Numbered from the stretch's first letter, positions 54,601 through 62,789 are shown. The stretch is DNA of 64,000 nt from Chitinophagales bacterium (GCA_020636535.1 JACJXT010000011.1:310001-374000); one strand, 5' to 3'. Made by a program: numbers and translations. The notes: generated by a model from the letters alone, not told the origin.

Positions 54601-55430
54601 ACACACCATTGGATGCCAAAACAATAACAACAGCAAACCAAACAATATGTTATAATACTTCACCGGCCGCTATTGATGCGGAAACATCTGTCGGTGGAGC
54701 TTACGATGCAATTTCTTCTTGTAAAACATCTTTACCTGCTTACCAATATACCTGGTATGTGGCAAAAACAACAGCTACTTGTGCTATATCACAAACTACA
54801 ACGTCGACGGCAACATCACCTGCATCAGGTTGGAATTTATTGGTAGGTCCGGGTACTACTTTTGAAGATTTAACAGCTGCTCAAGTTCGCGCAGGGTATC
54901 AAACCGCAGGAACAGATAGTTATATTCCATTGCGTATTGCGCAAGCCGGAGTTATGCCAATCATTTTTGCAGGTTCAATCCTACAATTGCCACAAATTCT
55001 TTCGATGTTTTTCTTGAAATCTACTAATGCGACAGTATTGTCACTAGGTAATAAATTCAAGTCATTTACATCGGATAATCTGTGGTACATGATTGTGTAC
55101 TTTGTACTTATCTTTTTCTTTACCTATTTCTATACCGCTGTAACATTTGATGCAGAGGCAATGGCAAATAATTTACAGAAAAACGGTGCATTCGTACCAA
55201 ATGTTCGCCCAGGCGCACCAACTGCGGATTATGTTGCGACTATCTTGGCTCGTACAACATTCTTTGGAGCAGTATTCTTTTCAATCATTGCTGTTATGCC
55301 GTTCATTCTACAACGAATGACTGGAAACGCTTTGTTTGCGATTGGAGGTACAGCAATTTTGATTGCGGTATCTGTATGTACTGATCTGATCAAGAAATTG
55401 TCAGCACAGGCTTCAATGAAAGAGTACTAA
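51612..55430 (+). CDS. Chimeric frame: secreted PA14-like repeat protein fused to the C-terminal part of SecY
   Basis: An open frame of 1272 residues that joins unlike proteins. Residues about 1-43 form a long signal peptide (core QLILVFVLCFFGNSTINAQ). About 45-650 hold four PA14/GLEYA-like modules (GNGSWIGYVYDGTGFNTYRG; SSSWNGYIFANTG; TWKALVYDGSEP; SSSWNLYYYNTRNY). About 700-960 include glycine-rich stretches (ten Gly near 880), and about 990-1100 a surface-protein domain. From about residue 1103 the frame is SecY: IPLRIAQAGVMPIIFA, NNLQKNGAFVPNVRPG and GGTAILIAVSVCTDLI, four membrane helices (TM7-10), ending MKEY. No T9SS domain is present. A natural fusion would be unworkable; misassembly or recombination is the best reading. 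The codon usage changes between about 54.1 and 54.9 kb. Confidence 0.7.
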   Translation: MARLYKQTINVQFINLLQKNKYNIKQLILVFVLCFFGNSTINAQTCNAGGDQITYGNGSWIGYVYDGTGFNTYRGYVTETQNFTRNWGNCSTCKPSCSTNGGNDFSVRYLMKLPNLAAGVYRFTVGNDDGKRLVASPTQITNFSGLSYNVVNSWSCNCGNYSGIYTHTGGDLYLIFEFYEAGGLALANFDMCYQGPVFSYGSSSWNGYIFANTGVDINGYKGTIGSGYTSNNLNNLNIDWSAGTPASSTSCGGSVGSNNFSSMHAINSTFTDGFYRFVFSSDDGIRLSSNGDANPINTTDWNIYSNWQSSSTVSDARTVYLSGSENLVIQQAEGGGGANVANTICQIPGDKNFTTTYPTWKALVYDGSEPTTDNNYMGYFTTTGSGTDLINNNWGSGQPSFTTGTGSCSRSMDNDDFSVRYSTVKTFTSGVYVFTTNGNDDSRRLSVDGGNNWIIDCWPCGAGNTPSSPIELNGNYNMVFDMREGSGGAAAALQQCQMDAAGTNGSLGNATAAGSSSWNLYYYNTRNYDFNMVDYRGTNTAGSSTTNSATLSMSWGDGVSPSRTGQTCGTTMNSDFSMKALLSRSFTKGIYSVQSGADDWSRIRINGGTFFNQHGSCCTTNTTEQAFNGTTAIEYQMYESGGPGNATVNISCLSPIVGSLSTNQACGAVGSHNITWSGGKGYYILQSSTDGSNWTDVGTERNTIATATGTWSQNPSTTTFYRVKIESCGSIIYSNIVAIQRSGTISGNVVINNDITLSGTINISGNFTLNAGKTITLMQGCPLVINANNITINGTIDGSGKGNIGGSGGNIGGYWAEDGNTDGRGITYCWDKDNCKDIRTIGGYGGQSGNGAGTLYSITIPNNVCAITIEVVGGGGGGGGGESHFSYDNAGAGGGGGGGGGGSGGGILLSAFGNFSCTGTLNAKGGNGGNGGNKGTGGQNNADNGENGGGGGGGRIKIFTNPCATNSIPLQGNSVDNGTGKNNGSIGSFYSGNHPSYTPLDAKTITTANQTICYNTSPAAIDAETSVGGAYDAISSCKTSLPAYQYTWYVAKTTATCAISQTTTSTATSPASGWNLLVGPGTTFEDLTAAQVRAGYQTAGTDSYIPLRIAQAGVMPIIFAGSILQLPQILSMFFLKSTNATVLSLGNKFKSFTSDNLWYMIVYFVLIFFFTYFYTAVTFDAEAMANNLQKNGAFVPNVRPGAPTADYVATILARTTFFGAVFFSIIAVMPFILQRMTGNALFAIGGTAILIAVSVCTDLIKKLSAQASMKEY
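54912..55430 (+). pseudogene. secY: SecY C-terminal fragment (part of the chimeric frame)
   Basis: Encodes roughly the last 170 residues of the protein-translocase channel SecY, covering TM7-TM10 with cytoplasmic loop C5 (PNVRPGAPTADYVATILARTT). The first 60% of SecY is missing and replaced by surface-protein sequence in the same frame. The fragment ends early compared with many SecY proteins, directly followed by a terminator. Its codon use (more C and G in third positions) differs from genes at either end of the window. The source organism cannot be named; the end resembles SecY of non-Bacteroidota groups such as Patescibacteria. Confidence 0.8.
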
Positions 55431-55441
55431 TAGTACTATTT

Positions 55442-55470
55442 AAAATAACCCCTTTGGGGGTTATTTTTTT
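55442..55470 (+). terminator. Rho-independent terminator after the SecY fragment
   Basis: An 11-bp perfect stem (AAAATAACCCC / GGGGTTATTTT) with loop TTTG is followed by T3 and AT-rich DNA, 11 bp after the stop codon. Confidence 0.92.
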
Positions 55471-55595
55471 ATTGTAAACATAGATAAAATAAAGATAAAG
55501 AAAAGATAAAATAATTATAAAGTTTTTATAAATTATTTCTAAATTTTTCATAAAGTTTCTATAAAAACTTTACCTTTATTTTATCTCGAAAGGTA

Positions 55596-55624
55596 TTGAT
55601 TAATATGGGCATAGGTGGTATAAT
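55596..55624 (+). promoter_or_regulatory. Canonical sigma-70-type promoter TTGATT-17-TATAAT
   Basis: TTGATT at 55596-55601 and a perfect TATAAT at 55619-55624 are separated by 17 bp. This is not the TTTG/TAnnTTTG pattern of Bacteroidota, in line with the foreign origin of this segment. The next start codon is at 55738, about 105 nt downstream of the expected transcription start. Confidence 0.65.
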
Positions 55625-55737
55625 GCGTTCAGAAATAATATTGTTTCAAACCATAAAATATTATAATTATTTGTTAATTTAATAAAAAAACTAATCAAAA
55701 AAAAGAAATTTCAATCACAAAGAAAAATTTTAGACAC

Positions 55738-58700
55738 ATGAAAAAAATGTTACAAACAATGTTGTGTTGGTTCCCTGGGAACCAAACTACACAGAACAGC
55801 GACAGTACTGTCGCGAAATTACCCAATGATCCGCTGAATGCAAATTCAGCGAGACTACCTACCAATCCTGTTAAAGGGGTTGTGATTACGTTCTTATTAA
55901 TCACTCTTTCGTCTAATTTATTTTCACAAGAAGTTACTAAAAAAGTAACCTATTCTGAATTAAAGGACGAAGTAATAAGAAAACTTTATTCCACTGATGG
56001 TCCTTATGCAAGGTTTAAACCTGAAAACGAAATTGTTTCAAAAAGAGACTTACATAGTAAACATTTTTTGAATCCTGACGGAACAATATCTGCTGTCATT
56101 GGTGCTGGAAATATTCATTACATTGAAAATGGTTTATATAAGACTATTGTTTCAAATCTTGAAAATTCCGACAATATTGATTATGGTTTTATGAACCGTT
56201 ATAACAGTTTTAAAACCTACTATGGTGCAAAATCGAATGAAGGAATAAATATTGTGTTTGGGAAAAATACATCTGTAATCACAAATAAAAACTTACAGAT
56301 AGAATATTTTTCTGCAGACTATCAAAAACTAAGAGATCCATTAAATATTAGTAATGTTTCAGGGGGCTTGAAAGATGAATCTGGTATAGTCTATAAAAAT
56401 GTACTTAATGACATTGATATGGAAGCCGATCAGAATTCAATTGGGTTTAAAACGTCTTATGTTTTAAACTCACTGTCTTCGTTAGGTTTGTCTGACGATG
56501 TTGCCTACATTGGTTTTTCTGAGGATATTAATTTACCTGAAGGTTGGAAGATAAAGTATGATGACAAACTTGGTCATGCCGCTTTGTTGTTTGTTGATAA
56601 ATCTGGAGAACTTATGATAAGAATGGAACCACCGCTCTATTTTGAAAAAGAAGGTAAATCTAAAATTTCTGGTAATTATACTTATATACAAAATGGCCGG
56701 AATGTAAAAATAACTTACTATATTCAAAAAGAGTGGTTAACTAATTCAAATCGTAAATTCCCTGTAGTGATTGATCCTACAACTGTAGTTTTGTCGCAGA
56801 ATACAACTTCAAGTTGGTGGACAGGTGAAGTTGATGAAGATTCTAATTGCGGTGCATCTGGTGGAGGTGATTTTAGGGTTGGTTTTGACGATGGGACTAC
56901 TAGTAATGATTATTACAATGCTTGGTCTCGTTTTGATATGACAAGTATTCCTGATGATGCATGCATCAGTAGTGCAACCATAGAAGTCTATCAAACATCA
57001 TTTAAAAACAGTAAAGGTAATGACAATGATCTAAAGTTTTACGTAGGAAATTTATCACCATTAAGCACTGATCCAATCCCAGCAAGTTGCGGCACAATAT
57101 ATGATGCAATTAATGCTGGAGGTTTTTATCAACGTTGGGATGTTTGGGGAACATGTAGTGGTTCATGTAGTGACTATAACGAAACTGCAAATGCATGGAA
57201 GACATTATACTCTGGTACAGCTGCTAATACAGATATTACCAATAGTTTAGCGCAGAACTTTTATGTTGTTGGATTGGATTTAACTGAATCACATGGTGAC
57301 CCAATATTTGTTGATAATGATGAGTGGTTGGTTTTTAGAGGAACGAATAATGCGAATCGCCCTAAGCTTACTGTAGTGTATTATCAAAACAACACTGCAG
57401 CTACGGGTATAACTGTTGGTTCATCAACAATTTGCAACGGAGGCTCTACGTCATTAACTGTGTCAGGTGGAAGTTTAGTTGATGGTACATGGACTTGGTA
57501 TGCTGGAGGTTGTGGTTCAGGAACCGCGATTGGAACTGGTACGAGTATTTCTGTATCACCTGGATCTACTACTACTTATTATGTAAGAGCAGAAAATCCA
57601 TGCAGAGTAACAACATGTGCTTCTACGACAATAACGGTAAGACCCTTGTTTACACCAGGAGCTATTCAAAGTACAGGTGAAATAATTTGTTACGGCGGAG
57701 ACCCTGGAGTCATTGGCAATACTACATTATCCAGTGGCGGTGATAATTCTATAACGTACGAATGGCGAGCAAACGGGACACCAATTGGTACGTCTAATTC
57801 GTCTACTTATGATCCGCCTGCAGGATTAACTGCAACAACAACGTATACGCGTTGGGCAAAAGACGCTACCTGTAATACTACATTTACACAATCAATAGGT
57901 AATTGGATAGTTACAGTACGATCAGAATTTACAGCAGGTGCAATTAATACTACAGGAGAGACAATATGCTATGGAGGTGATCCAGCGAATATAGGAAGTG
58001 CAACAGCAGCTAGTGGTGGAGATAATAGTATAACCTACAAATGGCAAGCTAATGGAGTAGATATTCCAAGTTCAAATAGTGCAACTTATAATCCACCAGC
58101 AGGTTTAACAACTACTACTACTTATACAAGATGGGCGAAAGATGCTACTTGTAATACTACCTTTACACAATCAACAGGAAGTTGGACCGTTTATGTTTCT
58201 GGAGATAATGGTGTTAATAATAGTGTTATTGCAAATACAACAAGTACTTATACCTGTAATGTAAATGATGCTTTGTGGCATTATTTTAGAAATAGCAGTG
58301 GTGAAATAATTGCAGCAATTAATAGTAATGGTCAAAACCTTGGAAATGTTACTATGACAGTTACTATAGCAAATGATGTACATGATGTAACTTATGATTC
58401 TCCAGAACATGGTAATGGTGGTTTGGGTCATGAAGGATATTGTTTTGATATGCCAGAATTATCAATGAGAAGATGGTATGAAATAACACCAACTAATCAA
58501 CCAAGTGCAGGTAATCCTTCTACCATTAGATTATTTTTTACTAATGCAGACTATGTAAATTATACTGCCGAAATGGTAGCTTGGCAAGCATTACATTTAG
58601 GTCAAAGCTATGGATTTTGCTATGGAACTACTAGTAGCGTAAGTGACTTAGTAGTTTCTAAAGACGAATCTTCAGATTTGTCTCCAAATACAGTATCTGT

Positions 58701-59346
58701 AAGTGGTGGTCCTAGTAGTTCAACACAATATGAATTACAAGTTCCTTCTTTCTCTACTTTTAGATTCCATACAGATGGAGGTATTGGTGGACCATTGCCA
58801 GTAGAACTATTATCATTTACTGGAACCAATATGGGAGATTATAATAAACTAGAATGGATAACAGCTTCAGAAATTAATTCAAAAGAATTTGTAATTGAAA
58901 AAAGTACAGATATTACGAATTGGACAAATATAGGAGTTATAACAGCAGCAGGATTTAGTAGCGAGGAGTTAAATTATAGTTTTATAGATAACGCTCCAAA
59001 TGTTGGGAATAATTATTATCGTCTTAAAATTATCAATACAGATGGTACTTTTGAGTACAGTAAAGTAATTAACTTACCAATTGCTGATTATACTGGAATT
59101 ATTAATGTTTATCCAAATCCAACATCACATAATATAAATGTAGTGGTATCTTCAAAATCTAATCAGTCTGCTACATTAGAAATCTTTGATGTAATAGGAA
59201 AACAAATGGTTTTTGAAACCAAATCATTAAATTCTGGATTAAATACAATGAGTTACGATGTTACACAATTTGCAAAAGGAGCATACATTATAAAAGTAAT
59301 AGATTCGAATGGTAAAACATATCAGCATAAGTTTGTAAAAGACTAA
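55738..59346 (+). CDS. Large secreted protein with DNRLRE-like region, Ig-like repeats and T9SS sorting domain
   Basis: A 1202-residue surface protein. The first 46 residues (to about NPVKG) are an odd extension encoded by palindromic DNA; the true signal peptide appears only after it (KGVVITFLLITLSSNLFSQ, 46-64), and the GTG at 55882 is a possible start. About 65-350 is an N-terminal domain often placed ahead of DNRLRE-type beta-structures. About 350-545 has a TGF-beta-propeptide/DNRLRE-like jelly roll (WSRFDMTSIPDDACISSATIEVYQTS). Ig-like domains follow, including two 93-residue repeats (57652-57930 and 57931-58209). The C-terminus has PLPVELLSFTG and a T9SS domain (YPNPTSHNINV). Cargo of the type IX system by its end; function unknown. 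The codon style changes near 57.93 kb. Confidence 0.8.
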   Translation: MKKMLQTMLCWFPGNQTTQNSDSTVAKLPNDPLNANSARLPTNPVKGVVITFLLITLSSNLFSQEVTKKVTYSELKDEVIRKLYSTDGPYARFKPENEIVSKRDLHSKHFLNPDGTISAVIGAGNIHYIENGLYKTIVSNLENSDNIDYGFMNRYNSFKTYYGAKSNEGINIVFGKNTSVITNKNLQIEYFSADYQKLRDPLNISNVSGGLKDESGIVYKNVLNDIDMEADQNSIGFKTSYVLNSLSSLGLSDDVAYIGFSEDINLPEGWKIKYDDKLGHAALLFVDKSGELMIRMEPPLYFEKEGKSKISGNYTYIQNGRNVKITYYIQKEWLTNSNRKFPVVIDPTTVVLSQNTTSSWWTGEVDEDSNCGASGGGDFRVGFDDGTTSNDYYNAWSRFDMTSIPDDACISSATIEVYQTSFKNSKGNDNDLKFYVGNLSPLSTDPIPASCGTIYDAINAGGFYQRWDVWGTCSGSCSDYNETANAWKTLYSGTAANTDITNSLAQNFYVVGLDLTESHGDPIFVDNDEWLVFRGTNNANRPKLTVVYYQNNTAATGITVGSSTICNGGSTSLTVSGGSLVDGTWTWYAGGCGSGTAIGTGTSISVSPGSTTTYYVRAENPCRVTTCASTTITVRPLFTPGAIQSTGEIICYGGDPGVIGNTTLSSGGDNSITYEWRANGTPIGTSNSSTYDPPAGLTATTTYTRWAKDATCNTTFTQSIGNWIVTVRSEFTAGAINTTGETICYGGDPANIGSATAASGGDNSITYKWQANGVDIPSSNSATYNPPAGLTTTTTYTRWAKDATCNTTFTQSTGSWTVYVSGDNGVNNSVIANTTSTYTCNVNDALWHYFRNSSGEIIAAINSNGQNLGNVTMTVTIANDVHDVTYDSPEHGNGGLGHEGYCFDMPELSMRRWYEITPTNQPSAGNPSTIRLFFTNADYVNYTAEMVAWQALHLGQSYGFCYGTTSSVSDLVVSKDESSDLSPNTVSVSGGPSSSTQYELQVPSFSTFRFHTDGGIGGPLPVELLSFTGTNMGDYNKLEWITASEINSKEFVIEKSTDITNWTNIGVITAAGFSSEELNYSFIDNAPNVGNNYYRLKIINTDGTFEYSKVINLPIADYTGIINVYPNPTSHNINVVVSSKSNQSATLEIFDVIGKQMVFETKSLNSGLNTMSYDVTQFAKGAYIIKVIDSNGKTYQHKFVKD
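55767..55851. repeat. Cluster of three perfect palindromes inside a coding region
   Basis: TTGGTTCCC-T-GGGAACCAA (55767-55785), GCGACAGTACTGTCGC (55799-55814) and CGCTGAAT-GCAA-ATTCAGCG (55832-55851) follow each other within 85 bp. They encode the extension WFPGNQ, SDSTVA and LNANSAR ahead of the signal peptide. Because they are palindromic, a reading frame is also open on the minus strand. Confidence 0.92.
57652..58209 (+). repeat. Two tandem 279-bp Ig-like repeats with different codon usage
   Basis: Unit 1 (57652-57930) and unit 2 (57931-58209) encode nearly the same domain: E-x-I-C-Y-G-G-D-P, SGGDNSITY, TTTYTRWAKDATCNTTFTQS. Unit 1 uses more G/C-ending codons (ggc, tac, acg); unit 2 uses the AT-rich codons of the rest of the window. 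Confidence 0.8.
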
Positions 59347-59376
59347 AATTAGTTTTATAGATTTTGAATAGGGCAA

Positions 59377-59407
59377 TATATTATTGTCCTATTTTTTATT
59401 TTAATAG
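59377..59407 (+). terminator. Rho-independent terminator after the large secreted protein
   Basis: A 12-bp stem AATAGGGCAATA / TATTGTCCTATT (one G-T pair) with a 3-nt loop is followed by a T-rich run, 30 bp after the stop codon. Confidence 0.85.
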
Positions 59408-59426
59408 AATTATTTAAATAAACACA

Positions 59427-59897
59427 ATGAAATATATAATTACTTTACTTTTTTGTTTGATTTTCTCTTTTGTCAACGCACAAAATACTTCAACCAATAT
59501 TAGTAATATACAACCCATTAGTACAGCAGAATTTAATTCCATTCAATCACCAAAAAATGGAGATATTGTTCTAATTAAAGAAACAGCAACGCTAATGTAT
59601 TATGTAAACAATACATGGTTTGCAATGCAAGGCGAATGCACACCAAAACCCAATACACCAAAAATAGATTCGGTTACTACAACAGAAACAACCATAGTAA
59701 TTTACTTTACACCTACAGTTCAAAAACAACAATACGAATTACAAATTTTAGATACAGACATTAAAGCAACGGTAAGTAAGTCGCCAGCACAATTGCCAAT
59801 TCCAAAAGAAAAGTCGGTTTATGTATTACAAATACAAGCCATTACACCTTGCGGAAAAGCAGGACCAATGGCTACAGTAATCAACTTACAAAAGTAA
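59427..59897 (+). CDS. Small secreted protein of unknown function
   Basis: A 156-residue protein with a clear signal peptide, MKYIITLLFCLIFSFVNAQ. Residues about 30-72 (ISTAEFNSIQSPKNGDIVLI and MYYVNNTWFAM) resemble a short motif found in many Bacteroidota surface proteins that end in fibre-like repeats. About 80-150 looks like a fibronectin type III-like strand set with two cysteines (GECTPK, TPCGKAG). No T9SS sorting domain. It follows the T9SS protein after a terminator and precedes the polysaccharide genes; any shared role is speculative. Confidence 0.7.
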   Translation: MKYIITLLFCLIFSFVNAQNTSTNISNIQPISTAEFNSIQSPKNGDIVLIKETATLMYYVNNTWFAMQGECTPKPNTPKIDSVTTTETTIVIYFTPTVQKQQYELQILDTDIKATVSKSPAQLPIPKEKSVYVLQIQAITPCGKAGPMATVINLQK

Positions 59898-59965
59898 AAT
59901 TTGTTAGCACTCTAAACTTTGACAAAGTTAGCACTATACTAATATTTTTATTGTAGTTTTATACC

Positions 59966-60766
59966 ATGATAGATTTATTTACTATTATTTACAAGTGGAA
60001 AAAACAAATCATTGCGTTTTGTACATTGGCAGTTATTATGAGCATTATTATTTCTATGCCAAGCATTATGCCACCATATTTTGAAAGCAAAATGGTCTTC
60101 TATATTAGCAATCCGCAAAGTACCGATAGAGCTAATTTATTTGGAGATGGAGAAATAGGAAGCATTAGTCAATTCGGAAGTAAAGATGATATTAATAGGT
60201 TTATTACCATTGCTAATTCATCAGAAGTATTAGACTATATTATAAGTAAATATAAATTATCAACACATTATAAAATAGATAGTAAAGATAAGCAATTGAT
60301 TAATTTCTACACCAAAAGAGAATTACAAAGCAATTACAAAATGCTTATTAATGATGAAGGTGCAATAGAAGCATCTATTATAGATACCGATGCACAACTA
60401 GCAGCTAATATGATAAAAGATATTGTAGCAAAATCTAACGAAATTTACCAAAACATTATTAAGCAAAACAAAACTAAAACACTAGAACAACTCAATCAAT
60501 TAATCTCAGAAAATCCAAATGACAATAGCGTAGAAGCAGAAAAACTAAGAAATATCTATAAACAATACAAAGTAGTTGCAGAAACAGATTTTAAATCGTT
60601 ATATATTATTCAAGATGCATATCCAGCTGCAAAAAAATCAAAACCAGTGCGTTGGTTAATTGTAGCGAGTACCGCAATTGCTGCATTAGTTGGTAGTATT
60701 TTATTAGCAGTTATAATTGAATTGTTCAAAGATGCTTCAAACAGAAACACAAATATTGCAAAATAA
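59966..60766 (+). CDS. Wzz-like polysaccharide chain-length determinant protein
   Basis: Polysaccharide co-polymerase of 266 residues that controls the length of surface polysaccharide. Two membrane helices are seen, at about 14-37 (QIIAFCTLAVIMSIIISMPS) and about 228-250 (WLIVASTAIAALVGSILLAVIIEL), with a periplasmic domain between and the proline-rich stretch DAYPAAKKSKPVRW just before the second helix, as in Wzz/GumC proteins. No kinase domain follows. It overlaps the next gene by 35 bp, so polymerase and length regulator are co-expressed. Confidence 0.85.
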   Translation: MIDLFTIIYKWKKQIIAFCTLAVIMSIIISMPSIMPPYFESKMVFYISNPQSTDRANLFGDGEIGSISQFGSKDDINRFITIANSSEVLDYIISKYKLSTHYKIDSKDKQLINFYTKRELQSNYKMLINDEGAIEASIIDTDAQLAANMIKDIVAKSNEIYQNIIKQNKTKTLEQLNQLISENPNDNSVEAEKLRNIYKQYKVVAETDFKSLYIIQDAYPAAKKSKPVRWLIVASTAIAALVGSILLAVIIELFKDASNRNTNIAK

Positions 60767-62183
60767 AATCCAACAGCATACAAATAGTATTTTTGTAGTA
60801 CTTTCCGTTTTTTGTTTATTTATATTTGGATTAAGTATTTATTTTGATAAACTATATTTTGTAGTAATGCCTATTGCATTGCTCTTTGTAGTTTTTGCAA
60901 GTATAGAGTATAAACTAATTTATTTTCTATTATTATTTTGTTTACCACTATCTCAAGAAATAGAAATTGGTAGCTTTGGTTTCGATTTACCTTCAGATGC
61001 TTTATTAATTTTATTGTCATTTCTTAGTATATTTATAGTGTTAATTCATTATAAAGAGAGAACGCTACAATTATTAAAACAACCTATTGCTATCTTAATT
61101 ATCTTGCATTTTATTTGGACAATTATTAGTATTATACAATCTACAAATATATTAGTAAGTATAAAATTTAGTGTTGCTAAGTTTTGGTACATCACTGTAT
61201 TTTTTCTGCTTACATATCTAATTGTTCAACAAGTAAAACAATTAAAATTAGTGCTTTGGTTGTTAATCCTACCAACATTACTTACAGTAATAATCATTTT
61301 TATAGAACACGCATCACTAGGTTTTTCTTTCGAAGGAATAAATACAGCAGTAATTCCAATATATAGGAACCATGTAAATTATGCAGTTTTTCTAGTCATG
61401 ATTTTGCCTTTTATTTTTTTAATGAAACAATGGTATCAACAAGGAAGCATACAAAAATTACTACTCAATTTTACCATTGTACTTTTTGTATTTGCCATCT
61501 ACTTTTCCTACACAAGAGGTGCTTGGTTAGCATTAGTAGCAATTGCAGTGTATTATTTCGTAGTAAAATATAAACTCACCAAATGGATTTTAATACTTAG
61601 TGCAATAACCAGTAGTATATTTATAATTTATATTTTAAAAGATTATAAATATTTAAAATATGCACCAAATTATGAAACAACTATATATCACGAAGACTTA
61701 AACGATCATCTAAATTCTACTTTTGAAATGGAAGATATGAGTACCGTAGAGCGATTTTATAGATGGTTGGCGGCTACAAAAATGATTAAAGAAAATCCTA
61801 TTTATGGTGTAGGTGCAGGCAACTTTGCAGCCAATTACAAACCATATACGGTTAGAGCTTATCAAACCTATATTAGCGATAATGAAGAAAAAAGTACAGT
61901 ACACAATTATTTTTTATTACTGATAACAGAACAAGGAATTCCTGCTTGTATTATATTTATACTATTAATAATAGCTATTTTGTTGTTTGCAGAAAAATCA
62001 TATCATAATAATACTACAAATAAAAATATAATAATGGCAATTGTATTAAGTATAGTTGCATTTTTAATTAATAATACACTCAGCGACTTAGTCGAAGCAA
62101 ATAAAGTAGGTTCGCTGTTTTGGATAAATCTTGCTCTTTTGCTTGGCTTTGGAAATAAATCACTACAACAAACAGATATATAA
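60732..62183 (+). CDS. O-antigen ligase/polymerase family membrane protein
   Basis: A 483-residue protein with 10-12 membrane segments; start at the ATG 60732 (a TTG 15 bp earlier is also possible). The Wzy_C core is seen: YFSYTRGAWLALVAIAVYYF, a large periplasmic loop (about 310-390) with TVERFYRWLAATKMI and NPIYGVGAGNFAANY, and STVHNYFLLLITEQG. It either ligates O-antigen to lipid A-core or polymerises an exopolysaccharide; the Wzz partner immediately upstream favours polymerisation. No glycosyltransferases are nearby. Confidence 0.88.
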   Translation: MLQTETQILQNKIQQHTNSIFVVLSVFCLFIFGLSIYFDKLYFVVMPIALLFVVFASIEYKLIYFLLLFCLPLSQEIEIGSFGFDLPSDALLILLSFLSIFIVLIHYKERTLQLLKQPIAILIILHFIWTIISIIQSTNILVSIKFSVAKFWYITVFFLLTYLIVQQVKQLKLVLWLLILPTLLTVIIIFIEHASLGFSFEGINTAVIPIYRNHVNYAVFLVMILPFIFLMKQWYQQGSIQKLLLNFTIVLFVFAIYFSYTRGAWLALVAIAVYYFVVKYKLTKWILILSAITSSIFIIYILKDYKYLKYAPNYETTIYHEDLNDHLNSTFEMEDMSTVERFYRWLAATKMIKENPIYGVGAGNFAANYKPYTVRAYQTYISDNEEKSTVHNYFLLLITEQGIPACIIFILLIIAILLFAEKSYHNNTTNKNIIMAIVLSIVAFLINNTLSDLVEANKVGSLFWINLALLLGFGNKSLQQTDI

Positions 62184-62317
62184 ACTTCGGTCGTCATTCC
62201 AAAAAATTTTGTAGCATAACGGAAAAATTTATTTGAAATCTGTCTTAAAAATGATAAAATTAAGTTGAGAATAGTGTTTTTTTACTTTATCTTACTGCTA
62301 AAGATATAATGTACTAA

Positions 62318-62776
62318 GTGAATAAAAACATACTCATCATATATCATACACAAACAGGAAATACTAAGAAAATAGTTGATGCATGTGTCAATGGTATTCA
62401 AAAAGAAGATAATATATCAATAAAATTAATAGAAGCACTCCATGCTACAATTGAACATGTTATTTGGGCAGATGGTATTATTTTAGCAACACCAGAAAAT
62501 TTTGGATATATGAGTGGTGCTATGAAAAATTTCTTTGATAGAACTTATTATCCAGCAAGAGATTTAGCTATTAGTAAACCATATGCATTATTAATTTCTT
62601 GTGAAACAGATGGCGAAGGAACAGTAAGAAGTATCCAAACAATTGCAAAAGGATATATCTTAAAAGAAACACTAGAACCATTAATTATAAAAGAACAAGA
62701 GCAACAAGAAAAATTAGACTTAGTAGAAGAGTTTGGTCAATCTTTTGTAACAGGAATTCTATTAGGTATTTTTTGA
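62318..62776 (+). CDS. Flavodoxin-like FMN protein (GTG start)
   Basis: A 152-residue flavodoxin-fold protein. The phosphate-binding loop HTQTGNTKKIV (10-20) follows the first strand (NILIIYHTQTG), and TPENFGYMSGAMKNFFDRTY is the family motif near the isoalloxazine ring. The GTG at 62318 is the start that keeps the first beta strand. A single gene with dispersed repeats on both sides; the electron partner is unknown. Confidence 0.85.
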   Translation: MNKNILIIYHTQTGNTKKIVDACVNGIQKEDNISIKLIEALHATIEHVIWADGIILATPENFGYMSGAMKNFFDRTYYPARDLAISKPYALLISCETDGEGTVRSIQTIAKGYILKETLEPLIIKEQEQQEKLDLVEEFGQSFVTGILLGIF

Positions 62777-62789
62777 TTTAAAAATTCAT

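Noticed and set aside
55695..55904. A minus-strand frame of 69 codons opposite the start of the large secreted gene
   Set aside because: It is open because the three palindromes read alike on both strands (WFPGNQ appears both ways); the plus-strand frame continues into a real protein.
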